A stretch of DNA of 64,000 nucleotides from NCBI RefSeq assembly GCF_000374025.1, contig NZ_KB893198.1, positions 1-64,000 of the forward strand, read 5' to 3'. Origin of the DNA: Spirosoma panaciterrae DSM 21099. GTDB lineage: Bacteria; Bacteroidota; Bacteroidia; Cytophagales; Spirosomataceae. Positions within the stretch are counted from its first letter, which is position 1. Every line of letters starts with the position of its first letter. Positions 25,555 to 32,878 of this stretch are shown here, piece by piece. The position numbers and the translations under genes are program-made. Below the pieces are notes generated by a model, which saw only the letters and a list, made by a program, of their open reading frames with translations, did no database searches and was not told where the DNA came from.

Positions 25555-26049
25555 TTAGGTCGAACAGGTGAATGTTAGTCCAAAATTTCTGCCCAATTCA
25601 AAATCGTTTATACAAGGTATCTGCATATTCTCACAGACATTGGGGATTTTTATTCTCTTTTGGCTAAGAGGGATTTTTATCTCTTTCGTGACAACGCAGG
25701 CATTATGTCTCATTGCATGAGCAATAACCCACGGGTCAGCTACTGAACGGTTTTTTGCGTCATCTGATAAGAGTTTATGAATAGGGTTTGCAGCGTTTAT
25801 GCGAATAAGACAATTCGCCACTTCTACGTCCTTTTTCATAATGGGAATTTTACTAGACTTAACCCATTGATATAAACCATCTTCGGCTTTTTTTAACTCT
25901 CCGAAAACGTCATCCGGTATAAAAACAGTATTACGCTCTCCTAGTGTATTTAAAAAGTCCCAATAAGAAGGACATATGTCATAAGCATAATAGGTTTGCC
26001 ACGGAACAATAAGGACGTTGGCGTCTAAACAGTAGAGCTGATGCTTCAT
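25555..26049 (-). CDS. PIN-like DUF4411 protein, probable toxin of a TA pair
   Basis: 164 residues. YCLDANVLIVPW at the N-terminus supplies the first acidic residue of a PIN-type nuclease site; PDDVFGELKKAEDGLYQW the second; and SVADPWVIAHAMRHNACVVTKEI the third and fourth, in DUF4411 style. Such proteins are expected to be Mg-dependent RNases. The gene follows the XRE–ImmA/IrrE gene with a 2-nt gap, the usual order for this class of toxin–antitoxin unit. Transcription is tightly coupled, and the acidic residues are intact, so the toxin looks functional. Confidence 0.85.
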   Translation of the reverse strand: MKHQLYCLDANVLIVPWQTYYAYDICPSYWDFLNTLGERNTVFIPDDVFGELKKAEDGLYQWVKSSKIPIMKKDVEVANCLIRINAANPIHKLLSDDAKNRSVADPWVIAHAMRHNACVVTKEIKIPLSQKRIKIPNVCENMQIPCINDFELGRNFGLTFTCST

Positions 26050-26051
26050 AT

Positions 26052-27221
26052 TTAGGGATAGATAAACTTCTCAAGCTTAGAAAAATTATTGGTAGGTACG
26101 TTGAGTAAATTACTTGCTTGGGTTGGCGGAATTTCACCACTTCGATAAGCCTGTAGGACATTTTCCGTAAAAAGCCGACTGACTTTATTAAGTTGAAGTA
26201 AATAATAGCTTGGCCCGTTTTCCTTTCCCTTTTCCCTTTTCCGTCTCTCCTCTTCCTTTTTTACATAAGCCCGAAAAGCAATTTCCGCCTGTTCCTTTAG
26301 TGTGTTGTATTCAGCATGATTAATTAAGCCCATAAATAAAGCCCTAACCAGTAGAGCAAATGAACTTACACCCCAACTTTTAGCAATAGCAAATACATCA
26401 TTACTAGACCTAAATACACTTCTGGGTAGGCTCAACATATTATCTTTGGGCATGAGCACCATAGCGGCAACCTCATTACAAAACCGCTCCACCTCATGAA
26501 GTTCCCCCCTAAGTCTTAACTGAAAATCGGACTCGTTCGATACCGCAGAAACCCCGATCCATATGTGAACCAACTCATGAACGAGAGTAAAAAGCTGTGG
26601 GGCTCTCCAATCTTCAGTGTTGATAAATATAAATGGCGCATATCCGTCAACAATAGCGAAACCCTTCATTTCATCGCTGTCAAATTTCATTCTGCTATGA
26701 ATGAAACTACTGCGAGAAACGAATATTCCTTTTGACTCAGCTTTATCTACCCATTCTTTAACAGGATTGCCCGTTTGGTACTCTGGTGGACTTATTCCTA
26801 ATGTATCCCGTATATCCTTAGCAACTTTATCAATAGCGTCAGTAATAGTGAATTTACCAACAAACGGAAGCGGATCTTCCCCGTTTTCCTGATAGAAGTC
26901 ACTAATCCAGGCCTGTCTTTCCTGAATCTCTCTGATTATAAAAAGAGATGCTGTTGATAGCTCTGGGGCATTTTTACGAAAATCCTTTAGTGGGGTAAAA
27001 TCCCGAGGAATGTCAGGCAGAAAGAAAAGCGAAAAAGGACGTTTGTAAAATTTAGCGAGTGTCTCAGCTTGAACCATTGTCGGCTGACTGGCCCCGATCT
27101 CCCATTCGCTTAACCTTTCTGTCGAAACGCCAACTTTTGCGGCTGCTGTATCGACAGAAATCTTAGCAGTCCGTCTGGCCCATTGTAAAACGGCTGGCGT
27201 TATAGGCGCTCGGTCTGGCAT
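26052..27221 (-). CDS. XRE-family regulator with ImmA/IrrE metallopeptidase domain, probable antitoxin
   Basis: 389 residues. An N-terminal helix-turn-helix (about 15–70; TAAAKVGVSTERLSEWEIGA) is joined to a COG2856-type peptidase domain with the zinc motif LVHELVHIWIGVS (HExxH) and, downstream, EVERFCNEVAAMVLMPK with the third ligand Glu. The C-terminal part ends with NLLNVPTNNFSKLEKFIYP, which may bind the partner. Antitoxins of this kind repress their own operon and can be cleaved under stress. The toxin-like DUF4411 gene lies 2 nt downstream. Confidence 0.88.
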   Translation of the reverse strand: MPDRAPITPAVLQWARRTAKISVDTAAAKVGVSTERLSEWEIGASQPTMVQAETLAKFYKRPFSLFFLPDIPRDFTPLKDFRKNAPELSTASLFIIREIQERQAWISDFYQENGEDPLPFVGKFTITDAIDKVAKDIRDTLGISPPEYQTGNPVKEWVDKAESKGIFVSRSSFIHSRMKFDSDEMKGFAIVDGYAPFIFINTEDWRAPQLFTLVHELVHIWIGVSAVSNESDFQLRLRGELHEVERFCNEVAAMVLMPKDNMLSLPRSVFRSSNDVFAIAKSWGVSSFALLVRALFMGLINHAEYNTLKEQAEIAFRAYVKKEEERRKREKGKENGPSYYLLQLNKVSRLFTENVLQAYRSGEIPPTQASNLLNVPTNNFSKLEKFIYP

Positions 27222-27492
27222 GTTAACGGAAGGTTAAGTGGATTTCAGATACAAAGTAAATGCGATCGACAATATACCAGCTTATGCGTCTTGACAACGA
27301 TTTTTTTCTTTGAAACGTTGGTTTCGCTCTGTGTCTTTGGAAGGGTAAATTGGTTCGATCCTTTATAAGTGCGAAATTCCTAGTATGGGTAAGTCAACAA
27401 AAGCATAGTTTGTATAGTTACCCAACAGTCAAAATTTCCTCCCAGCGAGTGGTATAGCAGGGTGATAAATACTTCGGCTTCATGGGCCATTC

Positions 27493-27630
27493 AGGATCAC
27501 GTATCTGTTGGCCTGGAGTCTGATTGACAAATACGCGAAGGCTGATCTGGCCGAATATCAGGCGACGGGCAATACCGACGCACTGGAGCGATTGAAGTAT
27601 AAAGTTGATCAGGCCGTTGAATTGTTGTAA
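27493..27630 (+). pseudogene. C-terminal remnant of an unidentified gene
   Basis: An open stretch without a start codon ends LIDKYAKADLAEYQATGNTD and then ALERLKYKVDQAVELL before TAA at 27628–27630. It has helical, protein-like composition but no family I know. Upstream the frame is broken. It probably represents the tail of a lost gene in the accessory stretch. Confidence 0.3.
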
Positions 27631-27662
27631 TAAAAAGCCCAACCAAAAACCAGATTGGGCTT
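27631..27662 (-). terminator. Intrinsic terminator of the 27682–27969 gene
   Basis: AAGCCCAA (27635–27642) pairs with TTGGGCTT (27655–27662); on the minus strand a T-run follows. It lies 19 nt after the minus-strand stop. Confidence 0.75.
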
Positions 27663-27681
27663 ACAGTTACCAATAGCCATC

Positions 27682-27969
27682 TTATAATTTCGCGTTCAAC
27701 TTAATCAAGCGGTCGTGGTAATCTTCCAGAATACCTTTGTTTTCGCCGAACGATTCGCTCAGTTGAACAACGGCAATGATGCTTTCCAGCTTTTCTTTTT
27801 GATCGACTTGCAATTCGGTTACAATCGCGGCAACAACCTCTCGCAACCGCCCCCGAACTCCCGAGCTTCCCCCTTCAAAATACGAGCGGATAGATAGGCC
27901 ATGAACCCGATCATCCTGAGAATGACCGACAGGGTTAGCGATCCGAAAGGCAGCGTAGTCATCCGTCAC
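27682..27969 (-). CDS. Uncharacterised protein, probably N-terminally truncated
   Basis: 95 residues from GTG 27969. The protein-like frame extends upstream without a start codon to 28056 (reading QNYRQLLKAEAFLIASNLQW and IIQKVTDD before it), so the gene may have lost its start or use a rare one. DDYAAFRIANPVGHSQDD and GILEDYHDRLIKLNAKL are well-formed but I do not recognise the family. It is followed by a good terminator, which supports past or present expression. Confidence 0.5.
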   Translation of the reverse strand: MTDDYAAFRIANPVGHSQDDRVHGLSIRSYFEGGSSGVRGRLREVVAAIVTELQVDQKEKLESIIAVVQLSESFGENKGILEDYHDRLIKLNAKL

Positions 27970-28272
27970 TTTTTGAATAATCCACTGGAGATTGCTGGCA
28001 ATCAGAAAGGCTTCAGCTTTTAATAGTTGTCGATAATTCTGCGTAAAATCTATGCATCAATTGGTTAGAAATAGTTGTTAGTCATTTAAATGGCCGGCCA
28101 ACTTACGCCTTTCGGTGGCCTTACACAAGGGTGAATTTCCGGTATTTGCCTACTCATGAACTCTTTATGGACCAGTCACAAAGGACAGCCAGTTAGCAAA
28201 ATACGGTTACCAACAGGCTATCCAAAGATTTACATGCTAATAAATGGTTTTAAGCCCACTCGTTCGACACAG

Positions 28273-29979
28273 TTAATTCTGCTTCAGAACCTGTTTTAGC
28301 AGTCGTTCTAATTCGGCCTGTTTTTGTTCCAACGCCTGTAATCTTTTCTGCTGTTGCTGATTTACCTGCTGCTGGTCATGGTTATCCTTTTCCAACTGAA
28401 TGCTATATAGGGTCAACTCTTCTACTTTCTCCAATAAGGTTGCATTCATTTTCACCAGGTCAATGCCTTCTTTAACTACCTCATCAGCGGAGGGAATACC
28501 CGGTAAATGTTTATGCTGATCAATATAAGCCGCTACAGAAGGCAAGGAACGAAGTTGGTAGGATGGACTAAAGACTTTATCGCTCCAATCATCGGGAACA
28601 CTGATGCGGAGTCGGTAACGGGCTTTGATTACTTCGCCCGTTTTGCTGACCGTCAGGAACTGGTCAGTGGTTTGGACGCTCGGGCTTGAATCCGTTAGAT
28701 TCGTTAACGTTAAGCCACTGGCATTGGGTGTTTCGCTGACAACTTCTAAACGATTGACAGGAGCAGATGTACCAATACCCACGTTAACCTGATTTCCAAG
28801 AATCAGTGCGTTACTGGCCGCTACACGGGCGTTTGATCCAATTGCCGTCGCATTCCGAAGATTATTCCCTGCCTGACTATTATAACCAATTAACACGTTG
28901 TCATCCCCGTTGGTAATGGCGGTGCCCGACGAGGGGCCAATGATAATATTGTTAGCCCCTGTTACATTATTATAACCAGCCCGATACCCAACAAACGTAT
29001 TGTTAATGCCTGAAGCGTTGTTGGCTCCTGAAAAATAACCGACAAATGTATTATTATCTCCTGTATTGCCTGCCCCTAATCCCGCTCCGGCACTAAAACC
29101 TACAAAAACGTTTTTCCCGCCCGTCGTATTACTAAAACCCGCTTGCATACCAAGAAACGTATTTTCGCTTCCCGAGCTGTTGTAATAAGCTGTATTATAG
29201 CCAATAAACGTGTTTGAAAAGCTTTCTTTATTGTTAGTGCCAGATCCCGCTCCCAGGAAGGTATTATTTGTACCCGTTGTATTATTTGCACCTGAATAGT
29301 TACCTATAAATGTATTATAGGATGCAGTGGTACTCAGATTACCAGCGAGGTTGCCTATATAGACATTAGATGAGCCACTTGTGTTACTATAGCCTGCATT
29401 CGGCCCATTAAATACATTGTATCCACCTGTTGTATTTTTATATCCAGAGTAATAGCCAGCGAATGAATTAAAAGCGCCATCTGTATTGGCTTGGCCTGAA
29501 TAGTAGCCTAAAAAAGTGTTATTATTACCATAACGGTTAATGAATCCAGCATATGCCCCTAAAAATGTGTTGTTGCTTCCATAGCCATAATCCTGTCCGG
29601 TGTTAATACCGACATAGACGTTGTTAGAACCGTTGACATTTCCAGCTCCAGCGTTAAGGCCATAAAACGTATTGTAAGAACCGCTCGTATTGCTATAGCC
29701 TGATGACCAACCCGTAAATACGTTACCTCCACCATTTGTATTTTTCCATCCCGATTGAAAGCCAAGAAAAGTGTTGTTTTCACCAGTTGTACTAGCTGTC
29801 CCGGCTTTGTAGCCCAAAAAAACATTTTGATTCCCGGTCATAGTGGTGTTACCGGCCATATTACCAAAGATTGTATTTAGGAAACCAGGGGTAGTAGACA
29901 AGGGGGATGTTATAACCAAATTATTTTGTCCATAGAGAAAGGCTGGCAATAAAAAGAAAAAAGTAAACAAGTGCTTCAT
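28273..29979 (-). CDS. Surface protein with about 20 trimeric-adhesin-like repeats and a coiled-coil tail
   Basis: 568 residues with signal peptide MKHLFTFFFLLPAFLYGQ. Residues about 35–385 are a run of units of the form NTTGxNNTFLGxxAGxxN, the left-handed roll pattern seen in YadA-head-like repeats of Bacteroidota. RLEVVSETPNASGLTLTNL marks the neck. KHLPGIPSADEVVKEGIDL (about 480) leads into a coiled coil rich in Gln and Lys. Many Bacteroidota surface proteins share this tail pattern. It is probably an exported, oligomeric surface protein. It stands alone; no secretion partner is adjacent. The repeat number may vary between strains. Confidence 0.85.
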   Translation of the reverse strand: MKHLFTFFFLLPAFLYGQNNLVITSPLSTTPGFLNTIFGNMAGNTTMTGNQNVFLGYKAGTASTTGENNTFLGFQSGWKNTNGGGNVFTGWSSGYSNTSGSYNTFYGLNAGAGNVNGSNNVYVGINTGQDYGYGSNNTFLGAYAGFINRYGNNNTFLGYYSGQANTDGAFNSFAGYYSGYKNTTGGYNVFNGPNAGYSNTSGSSNVYIGNLAGNLSTTASYNTFIGNYSGANNTTGTNNTFLGAGSGTNNKESFSNTFIGYNTAYYNSSGSENTFLGMQAGFSNTTGGKNVFVGFSAGAGLGAGNTGDNNTFVGYFSGANNASGINNTFVGYRAGYNNVTGANNIIIGPSSGTAITNGDDNVLIGYNSQAGNNLRNATAIGSNARVAASNALILGNQVNVGIGTSAPVNRLEVVSETPNASGLTLTNLTDSSPSVQTTDQFLTVSKTGEVIKARYRLRISVPDDWSDKVFSPSYQLRSLPSVAAYIDQHKHLPGIPSADEVVKEGIDLVKMNATLLEKVEELTLYSIQLEKDNHDQQQVNQQQQKRLQALEQKQAELERLLKQVLKQN

Positions 29980-30212
29980 AGTAATAAAGAGTCAGTTATT
30001 TATTCAAACATACATTAATTAGCCAAATCAAATGGAGTCTTTTACAAGACGCCAGCTTTAATAAAGGCATCGTTTTTAGATTCACTTTGGCTGCAGTCAG
30101 ATAAGTTAGTGACTGTACTAATTACCGTTAGCTCAAATAAGCAGGGCTGATTATCAAATGTTTGGTACCTTTTGTCTAGTCTTTTCTCCTGCTTATCTAA
30201 ACTAAAATGAGT

Positions 30213-30485
30213 ATGCCTAAGTATGTGATTGAACGGGAAATTCCTGGTGCTGGAAACCTGACGGCTGAGCAATTGAAGGCCATCTCCCAAACCTCCTGTA
30301 ATGTTTTACGAAACTTGGGGTCGGAAATTCAATGGGTAGAAAGTTACGTTACGACGGACAAGATTTACTGTGTCTATAATGCGGCTGATGAGGAATTGAT
30401 CCGTCAGCACGCTGCACAGGGCGGCTTTCCAGCAAACTCGGTGAGTAAGGTCTCTACGATCATTGATCCGACTACTGCTGAATAG
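30213..30485 (+). CDS. DUF4242 family protein
   Basis: 90 residues from ATG 30213; the alternative ATG at 30207 adds Met-Ser. MPKYVIEREIPGAGNLTAEQ and WVESYVTTDKIYCVYNAADE are the DUF4242 pattern, a small ferredoxin-like alpha/beta domain that in some relatives binds nickel. It is cytoplasmic and of unknown role. A 13-bp hairpin follows 37 nt after the stop. Confidence 0.88.
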   Translation: MPKYVIEREIPGAGNLTAEQLKAISQTSCNVLRNLGSEIQWVESYVTTDKIYCVYNAADEELIRQHAAQGGFPANSVSKVSTIIDPTTAE

Positions 30486-30522
30486 TGCAGACTCACTGCG
30501 GGTAGACTTGACGGTTTATTTG

Positions 30523-30560
30523 AGGAAAGCCGACAACCAAGCAAGAATGTCGGCTTTCCT
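30523..30560. terminator. Perfect 13-bp hairpin after the DUF4242 gene
   Basis: Arms 30523–30535 and 30548–30560 are exact complements with a 12-nt loop. There is no U-run after the stem on the plus strand, so it is either a weak terminator or an mRNA 3'-end stabiliser. Confidence 0.6.
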
Positions 30561-30843
30561 ATCAATGCAAAAAAGGGAAATCCAGCAAACTACTTTGCTA
30601 ATTCAACCGTCTGACATGGTTGTGATGCTCAGCCGAAAAGCAATTATACAGCGGTTAATTCAGGAGTTGAGAAGGTACTCGAAAGTATCTCACATACTCA
30701 GCCCAAATTTCACAATGATACCTTGATTTATGAGATGGCAATTTGAGACCACTTAACCAATTAGATTGGGAAACTCGACTAGGGCCAACTAATGTAGTTT
30801 GATAATGAGCATTTTTTATACCATTCTGCGAGTGAATGATAAT

Positions 30844-31872
30844 CTATATGTCAAACTTTTCTAGTTTCCCTTGCCGATAGACGTAAGCTTCGTAGGAATG
30901 TTTCCCGATCCCAAACACTTCCTCCAGAACCACTTTATCGGCTTTCTGACTTAGTTTAGATATGTCAACTTGCTTGTCTTGAGGAAGTTCATGGAACGAA
31001 ATAGTATGCTCGAATTCAAAGCCTTCATCGTATTCAAATTCGAGCGAAAAAAGTTTATTTCGCCACTGAAGCTGCGTGGTCATGCCGTTCGCTAGCGGAG
31101 AATAATCGATATCCACGGACGATTTCGTAATGACTTGACCAGCCGCTTCTGTAAATAAACTCAAGCCCGAAACAACCATGGCCGTATAGCCAACCCGTCT
31201 GAAAAGACTTTCACTTAGTTGGGGTAATAACCACTTCATAACCCAGGAAGAGAGCATGGCCGCCACGGCAATTATAGTCCCTAACGTGAGCGCTTGGCCA
31301 GTCAGTAACCCAAATGAAGCGTATAAGACCAGTTTTACCGTGTGCAGCATTACTTCGTTGGCCGCCCGAGTCGCTACGATTTCTTCTTTGGTCATCCCAT
31401 AGCGTAAATAAAATCGGTTAAACAACAGGCCTACGGCACCCGTCAGGCCCGAAACAAACCCTGCGCTTAAGCCAATTAGGGCCAGATAGCCTTTGGATAG
31501 GGGATTTATTTCCTCCAGTTCTTTTCTGGATCGAAAAATTAACGGCAGATTCGCCATTAGAAATAAGCCCATTAACAATTCCAGATAGAGCGGATTAATG
31601 TAAGTAAGCAATTTGGCACCTAGCCAAACTGCTGGTAAGGCGGGAGGAACAAACCAAACCACTACGTCCCAGCGGATACGTGGCCAGAAAGCGATGATTC
31701 GGGAAATAGAGCTGGATACCGTACCAATTGACAGGGCTGCCGGAACCTGAGCCCCCGGCAGCAAAGAGCCTAATACGGGTAACAATAATAAACCCGCTCC
31801 CCCGCCACAAACAGCGCTGAGGGAAAAAGCCACGAAGGCACATCCAAGCAAAAGCAATCCAGAAAAGACCAT
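30844..31872 (-). CDS. TSUP (TauE/SafE-like) permease with an extra C-terminal soluble domain
   Basis: 342 residues. About seven to eight membrane helices cover residues 1–245; the TSUP repeats show AVCGGGAGLLLLPVLG near the start and GLSAGFVSGLTGAVGLLFNRFY in the second half. TSUP permeases move sulfite, sulfonates or other small organic anions. From about residue 250 on, some 90 residues form a soluble domain (YSPLANGMTTQLQWRNKLF, VVLEEVFGIGKHSYEAYVYR) that ordinary family members of about 250 residues lack. A PAP2-type phosphatase gene lies 12 nt upstream on the same strand, so the two are probably one operon. Confidence 0.85.
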   Translation of the reverse strand: MVFSGLLLLGCAFVAFSLSAVCGGGAGLLLLPVLGSLLPGAQVPAALSIGTVSSSISRIIAFWPRIRWDVVVWFVPPALPAVWLGAKLLTYINPLYLELLMGLFLMANLPLIFRSRKELEEINPLSKGYLALIGLSAGFVSGLTGAVGLLFNRFYLRYGMTKEEIVATRAANEVMLHTVKLVLYASFGLLTGQALTLGTIIAVAAMLSSWVMKWLLPQLSESLFRRVGYTAMVVSGLSLFTEAAGQVITKSSVDIDYSPLANGMTTQLQWRNKLFSLEFEYDEGFEFEHTISFHELPQDKQVDISKLSQKADKVVLEEVFGIGKHSYEAYVYRQGKLEKFDI

Positions 31873-31884
31873 AAAAGCAACTAC

Positions 31885-32640
31885 TTAATGCAATGACCGA
31901 ACACTAGGCGTTTGCAGCCATTCGGTCAGTACGATACCTACAATGAGCCAACAGGCCCCCAATAAATAACCGCCCAGCACATCGCTCAAAAAATGCACGC
32001 CCAGATATATTCGACTAAAACCGACCACCAAAATTAGACCAGCGGCACTCGTACCTACCAGCCATCGGTGCTGAAACCGACGGCGTCCCCGAACCAGCCA
32101 GTAGCCTAATAATCCATAGAGGGTCATGGCCGTGGCCGAGTGTCCACTAGGAAAAGAATATCCAGATTCTCTGTAATAACCAACCTTGACGGGGCGCTCC
32201 CGAATGAAGGTTCGTTTACCAACCTGTACAAATAAGCCTACGCCTGCCATCAAAAGCCACAGAATTAGAATATTGCGCCCTTTTCTCTGGCGATAGAGCA
32301 CGAATGATCCCACAAACGTCAGACAAATCGTTACGTACGCAGAACCTAGCCAAGTTAGGGCATAGAGCAACTGACTGATTGAGGTACTTCGCTCCTGAAA
32401 AAGCCACTGGGTAAATCCCTGATCGACCTGAATCATTGGTTCGGAATTGACCAGATTTTCGGCGATTTCGGAAAGGACCATGACGTTGACGACCAATAAT
32501 CCGAGTAATGCTGTAAGCGGTAATCCACGGAAGTAGTCTGTGGAAAGCCGCTCGGCTAGCCAACGAACTATTGCCGGATACCGAGTGCTTAACCAGCTAA
32601 AACGCTGATGAATGAGATGCTGAAGTCGTTGAGTCGTCAT
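31885..32640 (-). CDS. PAP2-family membrane phosphatase
   Basis: 251 residues with about six membrane helices. The three catalytic motifs are present: KRTFIRERP (as KxxxxxxRP), PSGHS in YSFPSGHSATAM, and SRIYLGVHFLSDVLGG (SRxxxxxHxxxD). It should dephosphorylate a lipid phosphate or diphosphate at the outer face of the inner membrane, for example undecaprenyl diphosphate or phosphatidate. It is the first gene of a likely operon with the TSUP permease downstream. Confidence 0.92.
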   Translation of the reverse strand: MTTQRLQHLIHQRFSWLSTRYPAIVRWLAERLSTDYFRGLPLTALLGLLVVNVMVLSEIAENLVNSEPMIQVDQGFTQWLFQERSTSISQLLYALTWLGSAYVTICLTFVGSFVLYRQRKGRNILILWLLMAGVGLFVQVGKRTFIRERPVKVGYYRESGYSFPSGHSATAMTLYGLLGYWLVRGRRRFQHRWLVGTSAAGLILVVGFSRIYLGVHFLSDVLGGYLLGACWLIVGIVLTEWLQTPSVRSLH

Positions 32641-32878
32641 GGAATCGATTAGCTCCTGAATAAGCTATTACTACGGTAAACTAACGACAGCTTTCTGAAG
32701 AGACTTTGAAGTTGTCCATGCTACCAAGGATAAGCATGCACCTCAAATAGGGGTATGTAGGGGTTAAACCATTTTAATGTAATTAAAGGAAGGATAATTT
32801 GAACAGAGTGCAGAACGGATTCCATTCTAAAAAAACTTCAGATTTGCTTCAAGATTGGCCAGCACATTTGAGAGCATC

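Noticed and set aside
28900-29900. Regularly spaced repeats that could suggest a CRISPR array
   Set aside because: The units are translated as a consistent protein motif in one frame, with no constant direct repeat and no cas genes.
30463-30726. Plus-strand frame of 87 codons after the DUF4242 gene
   Set aside because: It overlaps the end of DUF4242 and includes a long hairpin; composition is not protein-like.
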